This document shows, in pieces, positions 15,711 to 21,796 of a stretch of 21,973 nt of DNA (the stretch's first letter is position 1; the number at the start of each line of letters is the position of its first letter). The translations under genes and the position numbers were made by a program. Below the pieces are notes generated by a model. That model ran no database searches. It was not told where the DNA came from and worked only from the letters and a program-made list of their open reading frames with translations. The stretch is from a virus, in IMG/VR virus record IMGVR_UViG_3300030103_005108, positions 2,825 to 24,797 of that record. The stretch is one strand, 5' to 3'.

Positions 15711-15998
15711 ATGGCACTTACAGAATCAATTGAATACGACAAAATAGAAGTTGTTGGTGAGTACAACATTGTACAAGTAAGAAAGAAAAATGCAGTTAAA
15801 AAAGATGGAGTGGAAATTGCTTCCAGCTTTGAAAGATATAGCTTAAATCCAGGATCGTTAGATGGTTCTGATAATTTAGTAGATAGAGATTTATCAGCAG
15901 AACCAGAAAAAGTAAAATCAATTTGTAACGCTGTATGGACTGATGATATAAAAGCTACGTGGAAAGCTAGACTGATAGCAGATAAACCAAGCTCATAA
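15711..15998 (+). CDS. Small conserved cyanophage-type protein
   Basis: The 95-residue soluble protein begins MALTESIEYDKIEVVGEYNI and continues VQVRKKNAVKKDGVEIASSF, ERYSLNPG, then a helical C-terminus (VKSICNAVWTDDIKATWKAR). The order 'DKIEVV ... VQVR ... DGVEI-s-S-f-R ... pG' followed by a short helix is one I recall from many small cyanophage proteins next to tail fibres; the function is unknown. A GGAG site eleven bases before the ATG (15696-15699) is one of the better ribosome-binding sites here. It is the last gene of the fibre block before the membrane module. Confidence 0.55.
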   Translation: MALTESIEYDKIEVVGEYNIVQVRKKNAVKKDGVEIASSFERYSLNPGSLDGSDNLVDRDLSAEPEKVKSICNAVWTDDIKATWKARLIADKPSS

Positions 15999-16004
15999 TA
16001 ATTA

Positions 16005-16033
16005 TTGCTACATTAAAAACATCTTGATAATAT
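16005..16033 (+). promoter_or_regulatory. Possible sigma70-type promoter for membrane module
   Basis: TTGCTA (16005-16010) and TAATAT (16028-16033) are separated by 17 bases in the gap before the gene at 16054. An overlapping GATAAT (16026-16031) is an alternative -10. It marks the boundary between fibre genes and the membrane/secretion module. The match is partial, four of six at each box. Confidence 0.35.
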
Positions 16034-16053
16034 TTAAATAAATACTTTAAAAA

Positions 16054-16266
16054 ATGCAAAAAATTTTTAACGCTATCGCTGTAGCTTCAGGAGTTCTTAC
16101 TTTAACAATAATAGGAGTTGGTATCTATGGCTATAAATATTTAACTAGTGATAATTTTGAAAAATTAATTAAAAACAAAATCATGGGAGATATACAAAAT
16201 GTTCTCCCAAAAGCAATAGAAAATGAATTGCCAACAAAAACAGGAGTATCAATACCATTTAAATGA
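16054..16266 (+). CDS. Small single-span membrane protein
   Basis: The 70-residue product has one membrane helix at about residues 6-30 (NAIAVASGVLTLTIIGVGIY), then a polar segment with a charged helix (NFEKLIKNKIMGDIQNVLPK) and a short Thr/Pro-containing tail. Its TGA overlaps the ATG of the next gene as ATGA, so the two are translationally coupled and probably function together at the inner membrane. I recall this pair, a small membrane protein followed by a Pro-rich membrane protein, as recurring in marine cyanophages without known function. No ribosome-binding site is visible. Confidence 0.6.
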   Translation: MQKIFNAIAVASGVLTLTIIGVGIYGYKYLTSDNFEKLIKNKIMGDIQNVLPKAIENELPTKTGVSIPFK

Positions 16267-16946
16267 CCATCCCTGTTATAGGTGTACCTGATATATCTAT
16301 ACCTCATATACCTGTTCAAGTTATAGAGCCAGTAAGAGTATTTGGAGATTACGTAATCCATCCTTCTTTTAGTGAACCATCTCTAATGCTTCCAGGATGC
16401 TATAAAACTCATCGTGATGCGGATAAAAATTCTAATCTTATAAATGATGACCCTAAAGGATCTTTTTGGAATTGCCCTTGGGGTGAAGTAGCAGAAATTA
16501 TGCCTTTACAATTTGATAGGTCAAAAATGATCTATTCAAATGATGTAAAGGAAGAAAAGAAAAAAGAAGAACCAGTAATAATAAAAGAAACAAAAGAAAC
16601 AAAAATTCCAGAAAAAAAAGAAAAAAAGATATTTTTTCCTCCATGTCCAGATCCTAATTCAAAGCTTAGAGTAGGATCATTTGCCAATGAAAAAAGATTA
16701 GAGAAAGTTAAAGAGTTTCGCTATAACGAATCAAAAACCGAATGCTTAACCATTTGGGAAGATGTGTCCTATGTTGACCAATGGCTACCAGAACCAACCC
16801 TAGTCATAAACACAATAATAATAGCCTCGATAGCAGCTTCCAGTCCTATTTTAGTAAATGTTATTAAAGGACTTACGAAGAATATTGTTAAAAAAATTAC
16901 TTCTTCTCGGAAGAAAAAGAATGATAATGCTTCTCAATCTGATTAG
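16263..16946 (+). CDS. Pro/Lys-rich protein with C-terminal membrane anchor
   Basis: The 227-residue protein starts with a Pro/Ile-rich region (IPVIGVPDISIPHIPVQVIE). It has a conserved-looking 'LMLPGCYKTHRDADKNSNLI ... DDPKGSFWNCPWGE' with Cys residues, then a highly charged Lys/Glu linker (about 95-125). Next comes 'PCPDPNSKLRVGSF' and a second small domain (KTECLTIWEDVS). A membrane helix lies at about 179-201 (TLVINTIIIASIAASSPILV), with a basic tail after it. This suggests a membrane-anchored protein with an extended, partly extracytoplasmic body. It is coupled by ATGA to the small membrane gene. Its last 50 bp overlap the end of the convergent minus-strand secreted gene. The function is unknown. 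Confidence 0.6.
   Translation: MTIPVIGVPDISIPHIPVQVIEPVRVFGDYVIHPSFSEPSLMLPGCYKTHRDADKNSNLINDDPKGSFWNCPWGEVAEIMPLQFDRSKMIYSNDVKEEKKKEEPVIIKETKETKIPEKKEKKIFFPPCPDPNSKLRVGSFANEKRLEKVKEFRYNESKTECLTIWEDVSYVDQWLPEPTLVINTIIIASIAASSPILVNVIKGLTKNIVKKITSSRKKKNDNASQSD
16890..16915 (-). terminator. Weak terminator for the minus-strand secreted cassette
   Basis: Read on the minus strand, TTCTTC (16915-16910) and GAAGAA (16906-16901) form a 6-bp stem with a CGA loop, followed after GTAA by a run of T residues (16896-16890). The hairpin covers the last codons of the 221-aa gene, and its stop codon sits between stem and T tract. The stem is A/T-rich, so termination may be partial. Confidence 0.45.
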
Positions 16947-17562
16947 GTTGAGGGGTAAGATAAACATCAGCACAGACAGAATGGAAGACCGTTCCTTTTT
17001 TTACGTTTATGCCCTTTTGCATTAATTCTCCACAGTGTTTTACCCTAGCGACATGCCATTCAAGTTCTAAGTTTTTAAGTTTTTGTTTTTGAATATTAAT
17101 TTGAGTTTTAGCTGCAGCTTTACATTGTCTACCTAGTTCCCTATCTAATGGTATAGAAAAATTTAGAGTAATCCCTGTGCCCAAGGAATATGCATCTTTA
17201 TTAGTTCCTGAATAATTTTGTTGATAATAAAGAATATTACCAGGATTATCAGGAGTTCCATCTCCTATAGGGTTACCATCATCATCAAAATCACCCTTTA
17301 TATCTGTTGGATCATATACTGGAGTTTCATATCTGTGATCAAAAGGTTTCTGAAAATTTGAATTAAATGTAGAAAAGGGAGTGATGTTCATCATAGCTCC
17401 TTGACAGACTATATTTCCTCCATATTGATTGGTGTGAAAACTCCCATTATTGACATTATAATTTTGATTTGTAACACTTCCAGTATTTGATTGACTTACT
17501 GCATTAGCTAATACTGATGTAGGAGAGAGCAGTAAAACTAATGCTATTTTTGAAAAATTGAT
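16897..17562 (-). CDS. Exported protein C, non-standard start
   Basis: The product has an export signal (SKIALVLLLSPTSVLA, then NAVSQ), a Ser/Asn-rich region (NTGSVTNQNYNVNNGSFHTN), the segment NIVCQGAMMNITPF, a 'YDPTDIKGDFDDDGNPIGDG ... NILYYQQNYSGT' part and a helical C-terminus (RQCKAAAKTQINIQKQKLKN ... RVKHCGELMQKGI ... VCADVYL). Four Cys could form two disulfides. The frame stays open further upstream, but that part overlaps the 142-aa gene and would bury the signal. No ATG, GTG or TTG lies near the signal. Candidates are ATC at 17562 (keeps Lys 5, 221 residues) and ATA at 17547, which overlaps the upstream TAG as ATAG. I chose ATC because it leaves a normal signal peptide. Confidence 0.6.
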   Translation of the reverse strand: MNFSKIALVLLLSPTSVLANAVSQSNTGSVTNQNYNVNNGSFHTNQYGGNIVCQGAMMNITPFSTFNSNFQKPFDHRYETPVYDPTDIKGDFDDDGNPIGDGTPDNPGNILYYQQNYSGTNKDAYSLGTGITLNFSIPLDRELGRQCKAAAKTQINIQKQKLKNLELEWHVARVKHCGELMQKGINVKKGTVFHSVCADVYLTPQPNQIEKHYHSFSSEKK

Positions 17563-17972
17563 TGCGTGACTGTTGTGCTTTCCACGGTTATTTGGCGATT
17601 TATAGTTGTGACGTTGGAGAGCCCTGGCCCCATATAACTTTCCGTTAGTTGGAAGGGAGCTCCGTTTTCTGTCTGTACGAAGGTTGGTTTTGTACTGAAA
17701 TCTAAACCAGTCCATGAGTAACTAACTCCATCTGTAGTTCCATTCGTTTGAACAGCACTTGGTATCATACTACCGCTGTTTTGCAATTCTACGCCAGTAC
17801 CTGAAACACTATAGGTATATCCTGAATTATAGTCTTTTGAAACCACTGATTCAACTATAGTTTGCTGTGTCGTGGTAGTAGAATTCATAGTCCCAGTTGT
17901 GAAGGCTCCAGTGATAGGTGAGGCTTTTAAAGGGACAGGTAAAAATATAAACAGTAATAAGAACCGTTTCAC
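17544..17972 (-). CDS. Exported protein B
   Basis: The 142-residue protein has a textbook Sec signal peptide: MKRFLLLFIFLPVPLKA with cleavage likely before SPITGAF. The mature part is Ser, Thr, Gly and Val rich with beta-like alternation (YTYSVSGTGVELQNSGS, then 'SYSWTGLDFSTKPTFVQTEN' and 'NRQITVESTTVTQSIFQK') and has no Cys. It starts at GTG 17972, where TAG of the preceding gene and GTG overlap (TAGTG), and it ends inside the start region of protein C. I recall a set of three such secreted proteins in marine phages, but no function is known to me. Export to the periplasm or outer surface is the supported part. Confidence 0.6.
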   Translation of the reverse strand: MKRFLLLFIFLPVPLKASPITGAFTTGTMNSTTTTQQTIVESVVSKDYNSGYTYSVSGTGVELQNSGSMIPSAVQTNGTTDGVSYSWTGLDFSTKPTFVQTENGAPFQLTESYMGPGLSNVTTINRQITVESTTVTQSIFQK

Positions 17973-18457
17973 TAGTCTAGGGTAAGTCCAACTACAAATT
18001 GACCAGTAACCGTGGTGCCTGCTCCTCCTGCAGTTATTGTAATATCATTTTTAGTATCAATAGTACCTGCTAATGAGCCTGCTACACCAGCCGATGTGCT
18101 TGTAAGATCCCCGAATGGGCTTGTCTCACCAACCGTTAAGCTAGTTGCTACCGTATCACCGGCAGTATAACTACTCGAAAATGAGAAAGCGTCGCCTGAA
18201 GTCAATTGGCTTGCAGTGATTGGTGTGTAAGCATTTACGCCATTTGTGGCTGCTCCTAGACCGCCTACGCTACCTGTTGTTGTTCCATCGGTAGTATTGA
18301 CCCCAGAGCCACTTATACTCATAGAGTTACCAATGCGATCTGCAGCGGTTGCTGCTGCTGAAACCTCTAGTTTTACCGATGAGCTAATTGAGTGAGTAAT
18401 ATCGGCTTTTACACTAGGGGTTAATAAGATTATTAATAGTGAAAAATACTTTAACAT
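17972..18457 (-). CDS. Exported protein A
   Basis: This 161-residue protein is first in the minus-strand cassette. It has a Sec signal peptide (MLKYFSLLIILLTPSVKA, cleavage likely before DITHS). The mature region is almost free of charged residues and rich in Gly, Ser, Thr and Ala: SISSSVKLEVSAAATAADRI, then SMSISGSGVNTTDGTTTGSV, FSFSSSYTAG and GAGTTVTGQFVVGLTLD. That composition and alternating pattern suggest a small secreted beta protein or self-assembling surface material, although no curli-type repeat is evident. It starts at ATG 18457, opposite a palindrome shared with the divergent gene at 18528, and is coupled to protein B by a one-base overlap. Confidence 0.6.
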   Translation of the reverse strand: MLKYFSLLIILLTPSVKADITHSISSSVKLEVSAAATAADRIGNSMSISGSGVNTTDGTTTGSVGGLGAATNGVNAYTPITASQLTSGDAFSFSSSYTAGDTVATSLTVGETSPFGDLTSTSAGVAGSLAGTIDTKNDITITAGGAGTTVTGQFVVGLTLD

Positions 18458-18484
18458 TTGACTAAAACTAGGGCTTAGTACCTA

Positions 18485-18508
18485 TAAGTTTACATGAAGG
18501 TAAACTTA
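18485..18508. promoter_or_regulatory. Palindrome in divergent promoter region
   Basis: TAAGTTTAC (18485-18493) and GTAAACTTA (18500-18508) form a 9-bp perfect inverted repeat with a 6-base spacer. It is centred in the 70-bp gap between the divergent starts at 18457 and 18528. This is the geometry of an operator for a dimeric regulator, or of a short RNA hairpin in either leader. A weak TTTACA/TATGTA pair overlaps it on the plus strand. Confidence 0.5.
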
Positions 18509-18527
18509 GTATGTATGGGATAAAAAA

Positions 18528-18905
18528 ATGACAGAAAATCCAAAAGAAAAGAAGAATGTTTTCTCGAAAATAAAAGAAAACATGGATGACAAAGAAGAAC
18601 AAATGGCCTTTTTAGGTACTTTGATTAGACTTGGCGTAATGGTGTGGGCCGGATTTATAATTTCTTTAAACTACATCACAATACCTGGTATCACTGAAGA
18701 TAGAGAGGTTAAGGATATAACTTTTATCGCTTCGGTATTTACAGGATGCCTAGCCACCTTTAATATTACCCCAGGTGGTAAGAAGAAAAAAGATGAGAAA
18801 GAAGGAACTAAGTTAGCTTCATCAGGAGTAACTACACAAATATTGCGTATTGAACAAGCTCCTATTAAAATAGTGACTGAAGATATTAATAAAAAGAATG
18901 TATAG
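18528..18905 (+). CDS. Two-span membrane protein, possible holin
   Basis: The 125-residue protein has a charged N-terminus (about 1-25), a hydrophobic helix near 27-49 (AFLGTLIRLGVMVWAGFIIS), a short loop with EDREVKD, and a second helix near 66-82 (ITFIASVFTGCLATFNI). After that come a Lys-rich stretch (GGKKKKDEKEG) and a polar tail. Two helices with a basic C-terminal tail fit a class II holin, and I recall 'KEEQMAFLG...LIRLGV' proteins in cyanophages. Direct evidence for lysis is lacking. It is divergent from the exported cassette, and its last 8 bp overlap the next gene. Confidence 0.55.
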   Translation: MTENPKEKKNVFSKIKENMDDKEEQMAFLGTLIRLGVMVWAGFIISLNYITIPGITEDREVKDITFIASVFTGCLATFNITPGGKKKKDEKEGTKLASSGVTTQILRIEQAPIKIVTEDINKKNV

Positions 18906-19446
18906 TAGACCAAAAAGAAACTGGGGAACTATTGGATTAGTTTCCCTTTTGGGAGTATCAAATATAAGTTTAATAAGTAATTTATCTAATAAAACTAATC
19001 TTCCTGTAATTAATTTACCTGTAGGTCCCTACACTACATATCAGGTAGATGCTTCTGAATTCGGATATAAAATTTCTTATATGGCTAATGATCCCAAGGT
19101 TTTAAATAGTGTAAGAAGATCTGAAACACCTAAAGGATTTTTTGGTAATAAGACAGAAAAAATCATAATTAGTAAAGAATTTACAATGAACGGTGAGATA
19201 ATGAACTCAGATACCTCTAAAGAAGGATCTACTCCTACAGACAAAGAGATCGCATGTTACAAGATAGAAGGAAGCGGAGAGTCTACAGGAAGGCTTGTAG
19301 GAGCCTCTGTAGGTGTCAAGGCAGCTCCAGCTGTTACTAACATTCCAATAATAGGTTGGATAGCTGCAGGATGGATTACTATGTTTGGTCAGGATAAAGG
19401 AGCAGATATAGGTGGACAGATAGCCAGAGATTTTAATGATTGTTAA
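18898..19446 (+). CDS. Membrane-associated protein with glycine-rich C-terminus
   Basis: The 182-residue product has an N-terminal basic segment followed by a hydrophobic stretch (WGTIGLVSLLGVSNISLISN), which looks like a signal anchor. It has a polar middle (about 40-125) and a glycine-rich hydrophobic C-terminal region (GRLVGASVGVKAAPAV, then IPIIGWIAAGWITMFG and GADIGGQIARDF) resembling glycine-zipper membrane segments. It starts at ATG 18898, 8 bp before the stop of the two-span membrane gene, so the pair is coupled. It could cooperate with the holin-like protein or with the exported proteins. I know no function for it. Confidence 0.5.
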   Translation: MYSRPKRNWGTIGLVSLLGVSNISLISNLSNKTNLPVINLPVGPYTTYQVDASEFGYKISYMANDPKVLNSVRRSETPKGFFGNKTEKIIISKEFTMNGEIMNSDTSKEGSTPTDKEIACYKIEGSGESTGRLVGASVGVKAAPAVTNIPIIGWIAAGWITMFGQDKGADIGGQIARDFNDC

Positions 19447-19468
19447 TAAGTTATTCTAGGGTTATACT
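19440..19468 (+). promoter_or_regulatory. Sigma70-like promoter before the gene at 19490
   Basis: TTGTTA (19440-19445) and TATACT (19463-19468) are separated by exactly 17 bases, and the expected start point near 19475 leaves a short leader. The two boxes match the consensus at four and five of six positions. The site overlaps a 9-bp inverted repeat (19443-19451 with 19479-19487). Confidence 0.5.
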
Positions 19469-19487
19469 CTAAATAGTTACTTATTAA
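19443..19487. repeat. Inverted repeat flanking the promoter
   Basis: TTAATAAGT (19443-19451) and ACTTATTAA (19479-19487) are perfect complements separated by 27 bases. They bracket the -10 box and the expected transcription start. They could be two half-sites for a regulator. Confidence 0.45.
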
Positions 19488-19489
19488 AC

Positions 19490-19720
19490 ATGTCTTGTGG
19501 ATTAGAAATGGACAAGCTTAAAGATTTTGACAAGCAATTAGATGAACAAGCTACCACATTAGCAAATCAAATTCAACAATTAGAAACTCAATTAGCCACT
19601 GCCAAAAATACCTATTTAAAGGTTTTAGGTGCAAAAGAATTTTCAACTTCATTAATTAAAGAAGCCACACCAGCTGATGAAGCTACAGCTGAAGTTGTGC
19701 CAGAGGCAAGTGGTGATTAA
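19490..19720 (+). CDS. Small coiled-coil protein
   Basis: The 76-residue protein is one long amphipathic helix with heptad spacing (KLKDFDKQLDEQATTLANQI, QQLETQLATAKNTYLKVLGA), followed by an acidic tail rich in Ala, Glu and Pro. There is no membrane segment or signal. It has its own promoter candidate upstream and is followed after 1 bp by another small gene, so the two are probably co-transcribed. Oligomerisation or a small accessory role is likely. I do not recognise a family. Confidence 0.55.
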   Translation: MSCGLEMDKLKDFDKQLDEQATTLANQIQQLETQLATAKNTYLKVLGAKEFSTSLIKEATPADEATAEVVPEASGD

Positions 19721-19721
19721 G

Positions 19722-19946
19722 ATGTTAAGGGAGATGAATAGAGATAGATATAAAGCCTTACAACTATTAGCAGATCATTTACGCACTCCACCAAAAGATT
19801 TGTCTTTAGATGCTATTTTTAATGACGTAAAAGATGAAGATCTTAAATGGGTAACAGAAAAAATTCATTATTATTTATTAAGACTTCTCGAAGATGCAGA
19901 CTATGAAAAAGAAGAAGAGGTGGAGTTAATTTCATTAATGGAATAA
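19722..19946 (+). CDS. Small helical acidic protein
   Basis: The 74-residue product (MLREMNRDRYKALQLLADHL, then PPKDLSLDAIFNDVKDEDLK, a helix WVTEKIHYYLLRLLEDADYE and an acidic tail) is all-helical and soluble. The frame is open for 15 codons upstream, but those overlap the previous gene and read as a shadow of it. The ATG at 19722 directly follows that gene's stop, and a second ATG at 19734 is also possible. The function is unknown. It shares a transcript with the coiled-coil gene. Confidence 0.5.
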   Translation: MLREMNRDRYKALQLLADHLRTPPKDLSLDAIFNDVKDEDLKWVTEKIHYYLLRLLEDADYEKEEEVELISLME

Positions 19947-19964
19947 TCAATACACTTGTGTAAG

Positions 19965-19979
19965 TTTATGCAGCATAAA
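19965..19979. repeat. Short palindrome before the HNH gene
   Basis: TTTATGC-A-GCATAAA is a perfect 7-bp inverted repeat around a single base, 25 bp before the HNH start. It looks like an operator half-site pair, or it could be part of a nuclease target. No promoter was recognised here. Confidence 0.4.
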
Positions 19980-20004
19980 GTTTCTACAAGGTTGCAAGGT
20001 ACAT

Positions 20005-20412
20005 GTGATTCACTGCGAGCAAGATCTTCTAGCAAATTTAATTGAACTCTCTCCAAAAAATGCTCGCCATAAATTTCGACAATGTATATTTGAATCTTGG
20101 AATTGGAAATGTGCTTACTGTGACAAAGTATTAGATAACAAAACAGCAACTATTGATCATATACTTCCAAAATTTAAAGGTGGACATAATGTTAAGTCAA
20201 ATATGATTTGTTCTTGTTCCAAATGTAATAGATTAAAAGGATCACATCTTTTAAAAGATTGGTACAATCCCACATATAAGTTTTACCAAGAGGAGAGACT
20301 TGATAAGATAAAGCAGTGGATGGATCAAGATAACTCTATTAAAATCCTCTCCCCTGATACAGCAACACCATATATCACAAATGAATTCTACATTGGATGG
20401 GCAGCTTCCTGA
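20005..20412 (+). CDS. HNH endonuclease
   Basis: The 135-residue protein has the HNH core at about residues 36-75: C36-A-Y-C39, a D51-H52 pair in 'ATIDHILPKFKGG', H61, N66 and the second zinc pair C71-S-K-C74 followed by N75-R-L-K. All zinc and catalytic positions expected of a zinc-bound HNH nuclease are present. It may be a free-standing homing-type nuclease, a phage recombination or host-DNA nuclease, or a packaging-linked nuclease. The start is GTG 20005 with AAGG five bases upstream; the overlapping ATG at 20003 meets a stop at once. Its 3' end overlaps the next gene by 32 bp. Confidence 0.75.
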   Translation: MIHCEQDLLANLIELSPKNARHKFRQCIFESWNWKCAYCDKVLDNKTATIDHILPKFKGGHNVKSNMICSCSKCNRLKGSHLLKDWYNPTYKFYQEERLDKIKQWMDQDNSIKILSPDTATPYITNEFYIGWAAS

Positions 20413-20590
20413 AGACCAAGCTAAAGCATTTGCAAAGCAGTATGCAAAAGAGTTACAGGAAGAGAAACAAGCAAAAAATGATGCTTTGGTAGAAGCAAGA
20501 TCCTTAAAAGAAGGAGATACTGCTTTGTATGGTAAACCAGGCCAAGATTTAAATTCTAAAATACAATCAGGAGAGATAAAAATTATTTAA
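20381..20590 (+). CDS. Small soluble helical hypothetical protein
   Basis: The 69-residue protein begins MNSTLDGQLPEDQAKAFAKQ, continues with a Lys/Glu helix (YAKELQEEKQAKNDALVEAR), then SLKEGDTALYGKPGQDL and a short beta-like end. The ATG lies inside the end of the HNH gene in another frame (32-bp overlap), and there is no strong ribosome-binding site. The regular helix and the well-formed reading frame argue that it is real, and I have a faint memory of similar short cyanophage proteins. The function is unknown. Confidence 0.45.
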   Translation: MNSTLDGQLPEDQAKAFAKQYAKELQEEKQAKNDALVEARSLKEGDTALYGKPGQDLNSKIQSGEIKII

Positions 20591-20666
20591 CAAGAAATAA
20601 TCTATAAAACCCAATGGCATCTTCAAGTTACAATGACATATATGACTTGTAATAAAGAAAGAACTG

Positions 20667-20954
20667 ATGTCAAAGAGGGCAAAAGCTAAAAAACTTTCAA
20701 AAGAACATTTGAAATGTAATAAACCTAGAAGGACTCCTAATCATAAAACAAAATCTCATGTAGTAAAAGCATGTGATAATGGCAAAGAAAAACTAATAAG
20801 ATTTGGTCAGCAAGGTGTCAAAGGTGCTGGTAAAAATCCAAAAACTGCTAAAGAAAAAGCAAGAAAGAAATCTTATTATGCTAGACATAATGCTCAAGAT
20901 AAGAATCCTAGTAAAATGTCAGCTAGATATTGGTCACATAAAGTTAAGTGGTAA
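20667..20954 (+). CDS. Conserved basic phage protein (DUF6321-like)
   Basis: The 95-residue product is very basic and ordered: MSKRAKAKKLSKEHLKCNKP, RRTPNHKTKSHVV, then EKLIRFGQQGVKGAGKNP, KTAKEKARKKSYYARH and the end MSARYWSHKVKW. The string 'RRTPxHxTKSHVV ... IRFGQQGVKGAG ... ARxKSyxARH ... M-S-A-x-Y-W-x-x-K-V-K-W' is one I recall from many cyanophage genomes, annotated as DUF6321; the family name is from memory. DNA or RNA binding is likely from the charge. Its stop directly abuts the stop of the convergent hydroxylase gene. Confidence 0.65.
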   Translation: MSKRAKAKKLSKEHLKCNKPRRTPNHKTKSHVVKACDNGKEKLIRFGQQGVKGAGKNPKTAKEKARKKSYYARHNAQDKNPSKMSARYWSHKVKW

Positions 20955-21749
20955 TTAAATAAGACTCCAACTTCTCCACCATTTAGTAATTATATATTTA
21001 TCTCCACTAATAGGTGGTAAAGCCTCATGAAGCGTTTTAAAATTTGGAATTCCGTTAAAAAATAAGTTATTCCAAGCAATTAATAAGCCTTTTTTTGGTT
21101 TTATCTTTAAATTAAGATGTTTGAAATAAGTTTCTCCCCCATCTTCAACATCATTTAGATATATCATTGTTGTCCAAGTTCTCTGACCCATCCATTCACA
21201 ATAAGTTTTGTATTCAGCTGTAAATGGAGCAAAGAAATCATGATGTTCTTTGTAATATTCTCCTATTGCATATTTTTGACCTTGCATATTTTCCCCAATA
21301 AAAGGATTTAAATTTAACAAATTTACTAATTTTTTATCAATATTTAAAAAAAATTCATCTTCAAAGTATCCTAAACTTGCCGATTGACTTGTTCTGTAAT
21401 CATTCACAAGGCAGGAATCATTTGGATCTGCAACTGTAGATGCTGTTAGTCGAGAATCTATAAAAGTAATCATATCAGTGCATTCGTTGTCTGTTAGAAA
21501 ATTTTCGTGTTTATATACTTGAGTAAATGGATATTTAATTCTTTCACATTGAGTAGTTAATCTATTTTTATAAAAATCTAAATAATTAATTTTTTTTGGT
21601 TTTTTCTTAAAAGAACAAACTTTAAACAAATATTTAATATCTTCATCATTTAATTTATATGTATTTTTAAATTCACGTATCACTTGCGTTTTACTAGCAC
21701 CACTTAAGGCACATTCCATAAATCTTTCTATTATGTAATCGTTTTTCAC
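20955..21749 (-). CDS. 2OG-Fe(II) oxygenase, prolyl 4-hydroxylase-like
   Basis: The 264-residue enzyme should hydroxylate a peptidyl or free substrate using 2-oxoglutarate, O2 and Fe(II). The double-stranded beta-helix core spans about residues 75-264. The iron ligands are H169-x-D171 (in EYYKEHHDFF) and H241 (in FKTLHEALPP), and K251 lies ten residues after H241, in the 2-oxoglutarate position. 'MIYLNDVEDGGETYF' and 'GDKYIITKWWR' are further family marks. An extra N-terminal helical part (about 1-70) precedes the core. The GTG start at 21749 has a poor ribosome-binding site, and M11 is an alternative. Such genes are common in cyanophages; the substrate is unknown. Confidence 0.85.
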   Translation of the reverse strand: MKNDYIIERFMECALSGASKTQVIREFKNTYKLNDEDIKYLFKVCSFKKKPKKINYLDFYKNRLTTQCERIKYPFTQVYKHENFLTDNECTDMITFIDSRLTASTVADPNDSCLVNDYRTSQSASLGYFEDEFFLNIDKKLVNLLNLNPFIGENMQGQKYAIGEYYKEHHDFFAPFTAEYKTYCEWMGQRTWTTMIYLNDVEDGGETYFKHLNLKIKPKKGLLIAWNNLFFNGIPNFKTLHEALPPISGDKYIITKWWRSWSLI

Positions 21750-21796
21750 CCTAAGTTTTAGTAGTCCTAAAATGATTTTAGACGCTAAATAGGATT

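Noticed and set aside
16131-16361. Minus-strand Tyr-rich 76-codon frame
   Set aside because: The Tyr/Arg-rich composition is an artefact of reading the opposite strand of two coupled membrane genes.
16897-17715. Full-length 272-residue frame for exported protein C
   Set aside because: The extra N-terminus overlaps the 142-aa gene, is basic and unstructured, and would place the signal peptide in the interior of the protein.
17972-18457. Curli-type amyloid subunit
   Set aside because: The Gly/Ser/Thr-rich secreted sequence is suggestive, but the regular Gln/Asn-containing curlin repeats are absent.
20614-20652. Twelve-codon frame starting MASSSYNDIYDL
   Set aside because: It lies in a gap of about 75 bp with a TATAAA-like element upstream, but it is too short to support without conservation data.
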